Assembly (NCBI RefSeq): GCF_008360935.1 | Contig: NZ_SRXO01000025.1 | Span: 31,174 to 95,173, forward strand | Direction: 5' to 3' | Length of the DNA stretch: 64,000 nucleotides | Source: Siccirubricoccus phaeus | GTDB lineage: Bacteria > Pseudomonadota > Alphaproteobacteria > Acetobacterales > Acetobacteraceae | In this document: positions 53,701 through 63,695 of the stretch, piece after piece | Layout: each line of letters opens with the position of its first letter | How positions within the stretch are numbered: position 1 is the first letter of the stretch | Made by a program: the position numbers and the translations under genes | Notes under the pieces: model-generated | Seen by the model: only the letters and a program-made list of their open reading frames with translations | What the model was told of the DNA's origin: nothing | The model's database searches: none

Positions 53701-56700
53701 CGGTGCCGGTCAGCGCCAGGGCGGCGCCGGTGGCGATGCCGGTGGTGCCGGTATAGGTGTTGGTCCCGCTCAGCGCCTGGGTGCCGCCGGTGATGGTCAC
53801 CGTGCCGCTGCCGGCGATGCCGCCGGCGAAGCTGGTGGCGCCGTCGGTGATGAAGAGCGGCTGGGCGCCGAGCAGCACCGCGCCATGGCCGGACAGCGTG
53901 GTGATGGCGGCGCCGGCGCTGGTGGCGTCGATGCGGAAGGTGCCGTTGGCGACCACTTCGGACGAGGCGGCGATACTGCCGGTGCCGGAGAGCGCCAGGG
54001 TGGCACCGTCATCGATGATGGTGCTGCCGGTGTAGCCGTTGGTTCCCGTCAGCGTCTCCGTCCCGCCGGCGATGGTTACGCCGCCGGTGCCGACGATGCT
54101 GCCGGCGAAGGTGGTGGCGCCGCCCGTGACGGTCAGCCGCTGGGCGCCGAGCGCCACCAGCCCGTTGCCGGAGAGGGTGATGATGGAAGCGCCTGCCGTC
54201 GTGTCCTCGATACGGAAGAGGCCGTTGTTGGCGACCTCCGCCGAGGTGGCGATGCTGCCGGTGCCGCTGAGCGAGAGGGCGGCGCCGGGGTCGATGGTGG
54301 TGGTGCCGGTATAGGTGTTGGTGCCCGTCAGCGTCTGGGTGCCGCCCGAGACCGTCACCGTCCCGCTGCCGTCGATGACGCCGGAGAAGGTGGTGGAGCC
54401 CTGGGTGATGGTCAGGGGCTGCGCCCCCAGCGCCACCAGCCCATGGCCCGAAAGGGTGGTGACGGACGCCCCCGCCGTGGTGTCCGTGATGCTGAAGGTG
54501 CCGTTCGCCGTCACCTCGGCGGATTGGGCGATGCTGCCGGTGCCGCTCAGCGCCAGGGTGGCGCCGTCGTCGATGGTGGTCTTGCCGGTATAGGTGTTGG
54601 TGCCGGTCAGGGTCTCGGTGCCGGCATTGACCGTCAGCGTGCCGGTGCCGGCGATGACGCCGCTGAAGGTGGTGGAGCCCTGGGTGAGGCGCAGCGCCTG
54701 GTCGCCCAGCCACACCAGCCCATGGCCGGAGAGGGTGATGATGTCGGCGCCGGCGGCGGTGTCGGCGATGGTGAAGGTGCCGTTCGCCACCACCTCGGCC
54801 GAGGTGGCGATGCTGCCGCTGCCGATGAGGGCCAGGAGGGCGCCGTCATCCACCACGCTGGTGCCGGTATAGGTGTTGGTGCCGGAGAAGCCCTGGCCGC
54901 CGCCGGAGATGGTGACGCCGCCCGTGCCGGCGGTGACGCCGGCGAAGCTGGTGGAGCCGTCGGTGATGGTCAGCCGCTGGGTGCCCAGCAGCGTGGTGCC
55001 GGTGCCGGTGAGGGTGACGATGGAGGCGCCGGCTGTCGTGCCGCTGATGCGGAAGATGCCGTTATTCACCACCGCGGCGGATTGGGCGATGCTGCCGGTG
55101 CCGGTCAGCGCCAGGGCGGCGCCGCTCGCGATGCCGGTGGCGCCGGTATAGGTGTTGGTGCCGGAGAGCGTCTCCGTCCCGCCGGAGACCGTCAACCCGC
55201 CCGCGCCGCCGATGCTTCCGGCGAAGGTGGTGGCGCCGTCGGTGACGAACAGGCGCTCGGCGCCCAGCTCCACCGTTCCGGTGCCGGAGAGGGTGATGAT
55301 GGCGGCGCCGGCGGTGGTGTCCGCGATGCGGAAGGTGCCGACATTCGCCACTTCGGCGGAGGTGGCGATGCTGCCGGTGCCGGTCAGCGCCAGGGTGGCG
55401 CCGGCGGAGATATCGGTGGTGCCGGTATAGCTGTTGGTGCCGGAGAGCGTCTGGGTGCCGCCGGAGACGGTGATGCCGCCCGTGCCGGTGATGCCGCCGG
55501 CATAGGTGGTGGAGCCGTTGGTGACGGTCAGGCGCTGGGCGCCGAGATCCACCACGCCGCTGGCGGCGCCGGAGAGGGTGACGATGCTGGCGCCGGCGCT
55601 GGTGGCGCTGATGCTGAAGACGCCGTCATTCGCCACCTCCGCCGATTGCGCGATGCTGCCCGTGCCGGTCAGCGCCAGGCCGGCGCCGGTGGCGATGTTG
55701 GTGGTGCCGGTGTAGGTGTTGGTCCCGTTCAGCGTCTGCGCGCCGCCGGAGACGGTGACGCCGCCCGCGCCGTTGATGCCGCCGTCGAAGCTGGTGGCGC
55801 CGTTGCTGACCGTCAGCCGCTGGGCGCCGAGCGCCACGTCGCCGGTGCCGGAGAGGGTGACGATGGAGGCACCGGCGCTGGTGGCACCGATGTCGAGCGT
55901 GCCGTTCGCCACCACCTCGGCGGATTGGGCGATGCTGCCGGTGCCGGTCAGCGCCAGGGTGGCGCCATTCGCAATGCCGGTGGCGCCGGTATAGGTGTTG
56001 GTGCCGCTCAGCGTCTGGGTGCCGCCGAGGACCGTCACCCCGCCCGCGCCGTTGATGCCGCCGTCGAAGCTGGTGGCGCCGCCGGTGACGAACAGCCGCT
56101 GGGCGCCCAGCGCCACCGCGCCGGTGCCGGAGAGGGTGGTGATGGCAGCGCCCGCCGTGGTGCCGCTGATGTCGAAGGTGCCGTTCGCCGCGACGCCGGA
56201 GGATTGCGCGATGCTGCCGCTGCCGGCGAGTTCCAGCGTGGCGCCGGCATCGACGGTGGTGGCGCCGGTATAGCTGTTGCTGCCGCTCAGCGACTGGCTG
56301 CCGCCGGCGACCGTGAGCCCGCCGCTGCCGCCGATGCCGCCTGAAAAGTTGGTGGCGCCGGCGGTGACGGTCAGGGTCTGCGCCCCCAGCGCCACCGCGC
56401 CGATGCCGGAAAGGGTGGTGATGGCGGCGCCCGCGGTGGTGCCGCTGATGTCGAAGGTGCCGTTCGCCGCGACGCCGGAGGATTGCGCGATGCTGCCGGT
56501 GCCGGTCAGCGCCAGGGTGGCGCCGGCATCGATGGTGGTGGCGCCGGTGTAGCTGTTGGTGCCGGAGAAGGTCTGGGTGCCGCCCGCGGCCGTCACCCCG
56601 CCCGTGCCGCCGAGGACGCCGCCGAAGGTGGTGGCGGCGTTGGTGAGGCTGAGGCTGCGGTCGCCGAGCGTCACCCCGCCGGTGCCGGCCAGGCTGACCA

Positions 56701-58744
56701 GGGAGGTGTTGCCGGCGGCGCCGGAGACGTCCAGCGTGCCGTTCACCGTGACCACGGAGGAATTGGCGATGCTGCCGGCGCCGGTCAGCGCCACCCTCGC
56801 CCCGCTGTTCACCGTGGTGGTGCCGCCATAGGTGTTGGCCGCGGTCAGCTCCAGCCGGCCGTCGCCGGTGACGTTCAGCCCGCCGTTGGACAGCACGCCG
56901 GTCATGATGGCGGAGGTGGTGTCGCCGCTATCCGCCACCACCTGCACGGTGCGCACCGCGCCGTTCAGGTTGATGGCGTTGGTGAAGGTGGTGTTGCCCC
57001 CGGCGGTGCTGGCGCCGAGGATCAGCGCCGAGCCGTTCGGCACGAAGCTGTCCTGCGCCCAGGTGAGGCCGAGCCCGGCATTCAGCGTGACGGTAAGGCC
57101 GGCGGCATCCGCCGCGGCGAAGCCGCCGGAGCCGGTCCATTGCACCCGGTCGGACTGGGTGCCGACGAAGCGGTCGAACAGCCCGCTGGTCTGCAGCACG
57201 CCGCCCGACAGGTTCAGGTTGCTGTTGGCGTAGAGCCCGACGCCGTCCTGCGCCTGCAGCGCGCCGCCCGAGATGACGGTCTGGCCGCTATAGGTGTTGG
57301 GGCCGTTGAAGACGACGAGGCCGCCTTCGACGCGCACTGTGGCGCCCTGGCCGGCGGGGATGCTGCTGCTGCCGATCGTCGCCGCGCTGTCATCGGCGAT
57401 GCTGCCATTGACGGTGATGGTGTTGCCGGCGCCGGCATTCATCCGCACCGTGCCGCCGGTCATCACGAAGATGTCGGTGCCCGCGGCATTGCCGGAGGCG
57501 CCGCCATTGGCGCTGCCGCCGCCCACCACGTTGTTGCGGCCGATGGTGGAGTTGCCGGTGACGACCAGGGTGCCGCCATCCCGTACGAAGACGCCGCCGC
57601 CATAGCCGGCGCCGCCGCCGCCGCCGGTGGCGCTGCCGACGCCGCCACCCGCCCCGGTGCTGCCGATGCCGGCGCCGAAGCCGGCCGCGCCGCCCGTGCC
57701 CCCCGCGCCCTGGGCCGAGCCGCTGCCGCCGGTGCCGCCGCTGCCGCCGCCGGCCCCGAAGCCGCCGGCACCGCCGGCGCCGCCATCGCCACCCAGGCCA
57801 TCGACCGCCGCGCCGCCGCCATTGCCGCCGGCGCCGCCATTGCCGCCGCGGCCGCCGCCGCGGCCATTTGCGCCATTGCCGCCGGCGCCGCCGGTGCCGC
57901 CATCCCCGCCCAGGCCGAATTGGCCGCGGTTATTGGCGGCGTTCCAATTGTCCACTGCCGTCTGCGCGTTATCGAGCGCGAGGGTGGCGTCGGTCACGTC
58001 GATGGCGAGCTGCGCCGCCTGGGCGGTGAGGCCGGCGACGATCGGGGCGGTGAAGGGGTTGGCCCCGGCCGCCGCGATTTCCGCCGCCAGGGCAATGGCC
58101 TGGGCGGTGAGAGAGGCGTAGGCGAGCGCCGCCTGGTCCCGTGCCTGTTCCAGCACCGGGTTGTGCGACCAGCCGGCCTGGCCGGCGCCGCCCGCCCCGC
58201 CATTGCCGCCGACGCCGCTGCTGCCATTGCCGCCGTCGCCGCCATTGGTGCCGGCCAGGCCGTTGCCATTGCCGTCGCCCACCAGCGTGTCTCTGTCCGG
58301 CCAGGTGATGCCGGCGGTGCCGGTGCTGCCGGCGCTGCCGCCGGTGATGCCGTTCAGGTTGCCGCCGATGCTGCCGACGCCGCCCTGGCCGCCGGCCGCG
58401 GTATTGCCCATGACGGTGGTGCCGTTCAGCACCAGCGTGCCGCCATTGTCCACGAAGACCGCGCCGCCGAGCCCGGCGCCGCCGCCCGAGCCGGCGCCGC
58501 CCGTGGTGCGGAAATTGTGCAGGATGCCGCTGTTGACGGTGAGCTGGTTGCCGCTGGTGACGTAGTAGCCGCCGGCCCCGCCGCCATCCACCGACCCGCT
58601 GAGGGTGGTGTTGCCGTTGACCATGATCTCGGCGGCGGCCGGGGCGGCGCCGCCGATCAGCACCAGGGTGGAGGCCAGCGTGGCCTGCCGGCGGCGGTTG
58701 TGTTTGGCCTTCTGGGCCTTGAGATGGGACTGCTTCTTGCGCAC
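50774..58744 (-). CDS. Giant autotransporter with passenger-associated beta-strand repeats
   Basis: About 2656 residues. I use GTG 58744 (MRKKQSHLKAQKAKHNRRR) because GAGGAG lies nine bases upstream; ATG 58777 is open too but lacks one. A basic leader and hydrophobic stretch (ATLASTLVLIGGAAPAAA) form a long signal peptide cleaved near AAA-EIM. Next is a Gly-rich head (GGxGGx runs) interrupted by an Ala-rich helical insert. Fourteen tandem units of about 93 residues (TLSGTNTYTG ... GTGSIAQSAEV ... TLSGTGAVALG) follow, of the passenger-associated beta-strand repeat type. Then less regular strands (to about residue 2380), and a 275-residue C-terminal beta-barrel ending in YRW, the aromatic barrel-assembly signal. 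It should display a long beta-helical stalk on the cell surface, most likely for adhesion or aggregation. Confidence 0.95.
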   Translation of the reverse strand: MRKKQSHLKAQKAKHNRRRQATLASTLVLIGGAAPAAAEIMVNGNTTLSGSVDGGGAGGYYVTSGNQLTVNSGILHNFRTTGGAGSGGGAGLGGAVFVDNGGTLVLNGTTVMGNTAAGGQGGVGSIGGNLNGITGGSAGSTGTAGITWPDRDTLVGDGNGNGLAGTNGGDGGNGSSGVGGNGGAGGAGQAGWSHNPVLEQARDQAALAYASLTAQAIALAAEIAAAGANPFTAPIVAGLTAQAAQLAIDVTDATLALDNAQTAVDNWNAANNRGQFGLGGDGGTGGAGGNGANGRGGGRGGNGGAGGNGGGAAVDGLGGDGGAGGAGGFGAGGGSGGTGGSGSAQGAGGTGGAAGFGAGIGSTGAGGGVGSATGGGGGAGYGGGVFVRDGGTLVVTGNSTIGRNNVVGGGSANGGASGNAAGTDIFVMTGGTVRMNAGAGNTITVNGSIADDSAATIGSSSIPAGQGATVRVEGGLVVFNGPNTYSGQTVISGGALQAQDGVGLYANSNLNLSGGVLQTSGLFDRFVGTQSDRVQWTGSGGFAAADAAGLTVTLNAGLGLTWAQDSFVPNGSALILGASTAGGNTTFTNAINLNGAVRTVQVVADSGDTTSAIMTGVLSNGGLNVTGDGRLELTAANTYGGTTTVNSGARVALTGAGSIANSSVVTVNGTLDVSGAAGNTSLVSLAGTGGVTLGDRSLSLTNAATTFGGVLGGTGGVTAAGGTQTFSGTNSYTGATTIDAGATLALTGTGSIAQSSGVAANGTFDISGTTAGAAITTLSGIGAVALGAQTLTVTAGATNFSGGIGGSGGLTVAGGSQSLSGSNSYTGATTVDAGATLELAGSGSIAQSSGVAANGTFDISGTTAGAAITTLSGTGAVALGAQRLFVTGGATSFDGGINGAGGVTVLGGTQTLSGTNTYTGATGIANGATLALTGTGSIAQSAEVVANGTLDIGATSAGASIVTLSGTGDVALGAQRLTVSNGATSFDGGINGAGGVTVSGGAQTLNGTNTYTGTTNIATGAGLALTGTGSIAQSAEVANDGVFSISATSAGASIVTLSGAASGVVDLGAQRLTVTNGSTTYAGGITGTGGITVSGGTQTLSGTNSYTGTTDISAGATLALTGTGSIATSAEVANVGTFRIADTTAGAAIITLSGTGTVELGAERLFVTDGATTFAGSIGGAGGLTVSGGTETLSGTNTYTGATGIASGAALALTGTGSIAQSAAVVNNGIFRISGTTAGASIVTLTGTGTTLLGTQRLTITDGSTSFAGVTAGTGGVTISGGGQGFSGTNTYTGTSVVDDGALLALIGSGSIATSAEVVANGTFTIADTAAGADIITLSGHGLVWLGDQALRLTQGSTTFSGVIAGTGTLTVNAGTETLTGTNTYTGKTTIDDGATLALSGTGSIAQSAEVTANGTFSITDTTAGASVTTLSGHGLVALGAQPLTITQGSTTFSGVIDGSGTVTVSGGTQTLTGTNTYTGTTTIDPGAALSLSGTGSIATSAEVANNGLFRIEDTTAGASIITLSGNGLVALGAQRLTVTGGATTFAGSIVGTGGVTIAGGTETLTGTNGYTGSTIIDDGATLALSGTGSIAASSEVVANGTFRIDATSAGAAITTLSGHGAVLLGAQPLFITDGATSFAGGIAGSGTVTITGGTQALSGTNTYTGTTGIATGAALALTGTGSIAQSAEVANFGTFSIEGTSAGASIITLSGTGAVALGGQTLAITNGSTGFAGSIAGTGGLTVSGGGQGLSGANTYTGRTSIGAGATLALTGTGSIASSAEVAADGIFRIDGTGNGAAITTLSGSGSVLLGAKPLAITNGSTSFAGGIAGSGSLAVTGGTQTLAGLNTYTGTTSINSGAILALSGAGSIASSAGVVNEGTLRIGDTSAGAAIATLSGSGGVELGARTLTITNAADSFAGAISGTGGLALTGGTLALTGSSLFSGGTSVSNAILIVSGDAALGAAGGGLALNDARLVTPQGLVSARPISLSGSGTFDTALRTISLSGTISGSGGLVADGGGTLALTGTNTYAGGTLVIGGTTLVIGSDAALGASAGSLVLRNGTLQATASFAMDRTVIIETNGHMDTSGHAVTLNGNVYQVTPDGQTATSVFTGSTTVTGSIILDSTGLVVLGDSSLHGTGTITTPTTIQGNVSPGDSPGTLTFTDNVVLGTTATLALDIDGTGTGNGAGNFDRVVVTGGSFTAGGTLAPRLRGITGEANNSYTPPVGRAFAVVEAGGGVAGSFSGLTQPTDGLAAGTRFDALYTTNALTLYVTPASYADLGAMGMAQTPNQKQTGLGLDALRPLPGLRADAERTATLGILFALPAEALPSTMNRLAGTVYGDALRGSLTASGQFSTVVADQAAARRGHGRGAGNQAATPDGRLTLWAAGLGGSQRVSATGNTAANSSGGGFAGGAALRLGAGMEVGAAIGYSGMHVTSGSTGGKADVDLVHLGLQGSWVNEDLWADAQLGGSVSETSVHRNLGAFRTTARSNASGLGVNGAVSFGTRHEVAGWQVLPTAGIRVDSQSRNSVNEKDAGLLNLSVRSATGTSTRTLLGFRASTSLALNEGWRLAPSAKLFYAREFGDTDFTTTSSFQGAPGAPMRAQTAKVGRDGVVLGVGLDLSMPGGGTAFIAYGGDLRSHQTDHSVTAGVSYRW
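50777..51601 (-). other. Autotransporter beta-barrel domain
   Basis: The final 275 codons, from GRLTLWAAGLGGSQRV to the terminal VSYRW. Alternating strands (FAGGAALRLGAGMEVGAAIGY, VDLVHLGLQGSW, AVSFGTRHEV, LLGFRASTSLAL) match a 12-stranded translocator. A terminal aromatic residue is required for BAM recognition in the family. Confidence 0.9.
52950..56857 (-). repeat. Fourteen tandem 276/279-base repeats encoding the passenger stalk
   Basis: Fourteen units, each marked by GSIA, spaced 276-285 bases (mostly 279). They run from the GSIAN near 56762 to the GSIAS near 53129. Neighbouring units differ at few codons; units 2 and 3 share the identical peptide GVAANGTFDISGTTAGA. One unit carries a three-residue insertion (LSGAASGVVDLG). 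High identity suggests recent expansion or gene conversion and possible copy-number change. Confidence 0.9.
57590..58246 (-). other. Gly-rich head of the autotransporter with helical insert
   Basis: GGxGGx-rich coding (NGGDGGNGSSGVGGNGGAGG and later GGAGGNGANGRGGGRGG) flanks an Ala-rich, Gly-poor segment of about 75 residues (57930-58156; LEQARDQAALAYASLTAQAI, LALDNAQTAVDNW) that reads as amphipathic helix. Helical segments are rare in otherwise beta-helical passengers. Confidence 0.8.
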
Positions 58745-59084
58745 CGCGCACCGCTCCTCTGCAATACTTGCCGCCATCCCGGTGGGGGACCAGGATTTTG
58801 TCGAAATCGACAGGCGGGGTTCCCTGGGAAGCGATAAGGGCGAAGGGATAAGCGCGGGTAAAAGCCGGTCGTTTCTTTATCGGTGCTGTTCGTTGCGGGT
58901 GGATTAAGGCGGGCGGCAAACCCCTGGCGGGCCTGGGCGTCGGTGGCGGCGGGGCCGGCCCGGGGCGTGCGGCGGGGCGGAATTTTGAGGGGCGGCGGCG
59001 CCGGGCCTATCCTCGCGCCCGGCCGGCCGGCGCGGCCGGGGGCGCCGGCCGCCGCCGCGCCCGCCCACTACGGAGGATTCGCCC
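58745..59084. promoter_or_regulatory. Divergent promoter region of autotransporter and flavin monooxygenase
   Basis: A 340-base region. The patch 58840-58905 is distinctly AT-richer than the rest (TTTCTTTATCGGTGCTG) and probably includes the autotransporter promoter. CGGAGGATTCGCCC precedes the GTG at 59085. No exact promoter pair can be assigned. Confidence 0.4.
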
Positions 59085-60143
59085 GTGACCCTTCCGCTCC
59101 GCATCGGCATCTGGGCCCTGGTGCATGGCAACCGCGCCGCGCTGCACGACCCGGAGGAGCCCTATGACGCCTCCTGGGCGCGCAACCGCCGGCTGGTGCT
59201 GGAGGCGGAGCAGCTCGGCTATGATTGCGTGCTGGTCGCCCAGCACACGATGAACCCGCACAAGCCCGAGCTCGGCCAGCTCGAGGCCTGGACCAGCACC
59301 GCGGCGCTGGCGGCGGAGACGCGGCGCATCGAGCTGATCGCCGCCATCAAGCCCATGCTCTACCACCCGGTGGTGCTGGCGAAGATGGCGCTGCAGATCG
59401 AGGAGATCAGCGGCGGGCGCTTCGCCATCAACCTGGTGAATGCCTGGAACCGGAAGGAGATCGAGGACGCCGGCATGACCTTCCGGGAGCATGACGAGCG
59501 CTACGCCTATGGCGCCGAATGGCTTGCGGTGGTGGAGCGGCTGATGCGCGGCGAGGCGGTGCAGCATGACGGCCGCTATTTCCAGGTGCGCGACTACATG
59601 CTGCGCCCGGCGGCGGCGACGCGCCCCCGCCCGCGTATCTATGTCGGCGGCGAGAGCGACCCGGCGCGCGACCTGGTGGCGGCGCTCGCGGATGTCTGGT
59701 TCATCAACGGCCAGCCGCTGGAGGATGTGCAGAGGCTGATCGCCGATGTCCGCCGCCGCCCGCGCGCCGGCGAGCCCGTCCGCTTCGGCCTCTCCACCTT
59801 CGTCATCGCGCGGGAGACGGAGGCGGAGGCGCAGGCCGAGTACCAGCGGCTGCTAGCCCTGGCGAAGCAGGATGGCGAGGTGAAGGCCTATGTCCGGGCC
59901 AATACCGACCCGGCGGTGGTGATGCGCAAGACCCAGGCGAAATACGAGAGCGTCGGCACCAATGGCGGCACCTCGGCCGGCACGGTGGGCAGCTACGACC
60001 AGGTGGCGGCGCGGCTGGCGCAATTCCACGAAGCCGGCATCGACACGCTGCTGACGCAATTCCAGCCCTTCGAGCGGGAGATGCGCCGCTTCGCCGCGCA
60101 GGTGCGGCCGCGGCTGCGGGCGATGGGGGTGACGGCGGGCTGA
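59085..60143 (+). CDS. LLM class flavin-dependent monooxygenase (SsuD-like)
   Basis: A 352-residue luciferase-like TIM-barrel monooxygenase starting at GTG 59085 (VTLPLRIGIWALVHGNRAAL) with GGAGG upstream. Typical motifs are ARNRRLVLEAEQLGYDCVLVAQHTMNP, ELIAAIKPMLYHPVVLAKMALQIEEISGGRFAINLVNAWNRKE and PRIYVGGESDPARDL. It uses reduced FMN from a partner reductase to oxygenate a sulfonate, amine or similar substrate. No reductase or transporter gene is adjacent. It converges with the acetyltransferase. Confidence 0.93.
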   Translation: MTLPLRIGIWALVHGNRAALHDPEEPYDASWARNRRLVLEAEQLGYDCVLVAQHTMNPHKPELGQLEAWTSTAALAAETRRIELIAAIKPMLYHPVVLAKMALQIEEISGGRFAINLVNAWNRKEIEDAGMTFREHDERYAYGAEWLAVVERLMRGEAVQHDGRYFQVRDYMLRPAAATRPRPRIYVGGESDPARDLVAALADVWFINGQPLEDVQRLIADVRRRPRAGEPVRFGLSTFVIARETEAEAQAEYQRLLALAKQDGEVKAYVRANTDPAVVMRKTQAKYESVGTNGGTSAGTVGSYDQVAARLAQFHEAGIDTLLTQFQPFEREMRRFAAQVRPRLRAMGVTAG

Positions 60144-60155
60144 GGCCGCCCGCCT

Positions 60156-60692
60156 TCAGCCCGCCGCCGCCCGCAGGCTCTCGAACACCAGCATGCGGTG
60201 GCCGTGGTTGCGGAACTCCCCGCATTCCCGCATGCCGAGCGTCTGCAGCACCGCGACGGAAGGCAGGTTGGTCTCCCGCGCCACGGCGATGATGCGGGTG
60301 AGGCCGGCGCGGTGGCCGAAGGCCAGCGCCGCTGCCGCGGCTTCCCTTGCATAGCCATGGCCGCGCATTTCCGGCCACAGCGCGTAGCGCAGCGCCACGC
60401 CCCTGCCGTCCGGCCGCTCCATGAGCCCGCAAATGCCGAGGAAGGCGGCATCCTCCGTGCGGAAGACGCACCAGGTGCCGTAGCCGCGCACCTCCCAGAA
60501 ATCGATGTCGTCCTCCAGCTCCTCCCGCACCCGGTCGGGGGAGCGCACGCCATGCAGCATGGCGGAGAAGACCGCCGGGTCGCCCTTCAGCCGGATGAGG
60601 TCGGCGAGATTCTCCAGCCCCACGGGCAGCAGGGTCAGCCGGGGCGTGCGGATGATCCGCGCCGGCCGGGCGATGGGATGGCCGTAATGCAT
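60156..60692 (-). CDS. GNAT family N-acetyltransferase (RimJ/RimL-like)
   Basis: About 178 residues from MHYGHPIARPARIIRTPRL; a longer frame to 60731 lacks conserved sequence. The RimJ/L-type start IIRTPRLTLLPV, the core LRYALWPEMRGHGYAREAAAAALAFG with the acetyl-CoA loop (MRGHGYA), and VARETNLPSVAVLQTLGMRECGEF are visible. It transfers acetyl to an amine or a protein N-terminus. Confidence 0.9.
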   Translation of the reverse strand: MHYGHPIARPARIIRTPRLTLLPVGLENLADLIRLKGDPAVFSAMLHGVRSPDRVREELEDDIDFWEVRGYGTWCVFRTEDAAFLGICGLMERPDGRGVALRYALWPEMRGHGYAREAAAAALAFGHRAGLTRIIAVARETNLPSVAVLQTLGMRECGEFRNHGHRMLVFESLRAAAG

Positions 60693-60851
60693 GCGGGCTT
60701 CGCTGCTCTCCGCTCTCGCGCCCCCTCCCACGCCCAGGTGGCATGGATGATGGCGGCCTATCCTGGCACGCGTGGTGGGGGGTGTCGCCAGGCCGTTCCG
60801 ATCACGGAAGAGTGAGTTGGCCGGACGGCCTCGCCGCCCGGCCGGGCGGGG
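60693..60851. other. Intergenic region upstream of the acetyltransferase
   Basis: The part upstream of the acetyltransferase start holds no gene. It leads into module A copy 6 and module E, which fill the rest of the gap to ettA. Confidence 0.35.
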
Positions 60852-60973
60852 CTAGTGTCCTGCCCGCTGCGTTCGCTGGATTTCCAGCGAACGCAGCGGA
60901 CAAGCAGGCCACCGAAAACAAAGGCTAGTGGCCCGAGAACGAAGTCCGCAGGACTTCGGAATCGGGACACTAG
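60852..60973 (+). repeat. CTAG-type module A, copy 6 (complete)
   Basis: A 122-base forward copy with both CTAG ends: CTAGTGTCCTGCC, TTCGCTGGATTTCCAGCGAA, CAGGCCACCGAAAACAAAGG, GAAGTCCGCAGGACTTCGG, GGGACACTAG. An internal CTAG occurs at 60924 (GGCTAGTGGCC). Confidence 0.88.
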
Positions 60974-61019
60974 AGCAATATCCGATCAGGTGGAGTCACC
61001 TGATCGGATTTCTTGCTTC
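60970..61019. repeat. Module E, copy 2
   Basis: CTAGAGCAATATCCGATCAGG pairs with CCTGATCGGATTTCTTGCTT; the central GGTGGAGTCACC is also palindromic. It shares its CTAG with module A copy 6. Confidence 0.8.
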
Positions 61020-61047
61020 AGAAAATATAGGGTCCAGAGCAGCTTAT

Positions 61048-62727
<1,680 letters not shown>

Positions 62728-62850
62728 CGGCGGACAGGTCCTGCGGGTTCGCGGCGTTAGATAGCGGCGGGGGCGCCCCGGGCCAAGGCGGCAGGGCCCA
62801 GGATGCGGCCGGCGTGGCGCTGGCGCATTGCCCATGCCGCTTGCAGGGGG

Positions 62851-62957
62851 CTAGAGCGGTTTCACGCTAACTGTGCAGCGCGAAACCGCTCTAGCTTATG
62901 GATGGTAGAGCAGATTCACGCCTCCGGGCGATGCCGCCCTCCGGCGATCTGCTCTAG
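62851..62957. repeat. Modules B+C, 107-base composite repeat, copy 3
   Basis: Third 107-base composite, differing from copy 1 at only a few positions (CGCTAACTG in B, AGCAGATTC in C). Here it stands without module A, directly upstream of the second isochorismatase-family gene, so its B+C unit moves or duplicates on its own. Confidence 0.9.
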
Positions 62958-62990
62958 CCTTGCCCATCCCCGCAGCAAAGGCGCCGGCCC

Positions 62991-63695
62991 ATGCACAAGA
63001 TCGAGCTCCTCCCCTCCGTCGTCGCCCGGGCCGAGGAGCGGCGTGGCGGCCTGCGCGTCTTCCCGGGGCTGGACCCGAAGCGGACGGCGCATGTGGTGGT
63101 GGATCTGCAGAACGGCTTCATGGCGCCGGGGCAGATCTCGGCGGTGGCGACCGCCCCGGGCATCGTGCCGAACGTCAACCGCATCAGCGCGGCGCTGCGG
63201 GCGGCGGGCGGGCTGGTGGTGTATCTGCAGCACACGGCGGACCCGGCGACGGCCGCCGGCTGGGGCGCCTTCTACAACGGCTTCATGACGCCGGAGCGGA
63301 AGGCGGGCATGATCGCCGCCTTCACCCCCGGCGCCTTCGGCCACGCGCTCTGGCCGGAGCTGGAGGTGCTGCCGCAGGACCTGGTGGTGCGGAAGACCCG
63401 CTTCAGCGGCTTCGTCCAGGGCAGCAGCGACCTCGACGCGCAGCTTCGGGCGCGGAGGATCGACACCGTCGTCATCACCGGCACCGTCACCAATGTCTGC
63501 TGCGAAAGCTCGGCCCGGGACGCGATGATGCTGGACTACAAGGTGTTCTTCACCGCCGACGGCAACGCCGCGCATTCCGATGCGGAGCACAACGCCACCC
63601 TGTCCAACCTGGCCAATGTGTTCTGCGACGTGGTGACGACGGCGGAGCTGACGGGGATGATTGCCGCGGCCGCGCCCCGCGCTGCCGCGGAGTAG
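62991..63695 (+). CDS. Isochorismatase family cysteine hydrolase (second)
   Basis: A 234-residue hydrolase starting MHKIELLPSVVARAEERRGG. The triad is Asp38 (HVVVDLQNGF), Lys135 (VVRKTRFSGF) and Cys170 (GTVTNVCCESSARDA). The short N-terminal extension and TNVC-type motif place it with isochorismatase/nicotinamidase/ureidoacrylate hydrolase relatives. It differs from the copy at 4315, which is closer to N-carbamoylsarcosine amidohydrolase. It sits 33 bp after a repeat module and appears monocistronic. Substrate unknown. Confidence 0.92.
   Translation: MHKIELLPSVVARAEERRGGLRVFPGLDPKRTAHVVVDLQNGFMAPGQISAVATAPGIVPNVNRISAALRAAGGLVVYLQHTADPATAAGWGAFYNGFMTPERKAGMIAAFTPGAFGHALWPELEVLPQDLVVRKTRFSGFVQGSSDLDAQLRARRIDTVVITGTVTNVCCESSARDAMMLDYKVFFTADGNAAHSDAEHNATLSNLANVFCDVVTTAELTGMIAAAAPRAAAE

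Noticed and set aside
52950..56857. Regular repeats that might suggest a CRISPR array
   Set aside because: Units are about 279 bases, contiguous, in frame and translated; there are no short repeats with unique spacers.
50807..58837. Very long plus-strand open frames (up to about 880 codons) and a ladder of 92-codon ORFs opposite the autotransporter
   Set aside because: They mirror the repeat period of the minus-strand gene and arise from GC-rich codons without stops on the other strand. The minus frame has signal peptide, repeat units and barrel, while the plus frames show only Ala/Gly/Arg-rich low-complexity sequence.
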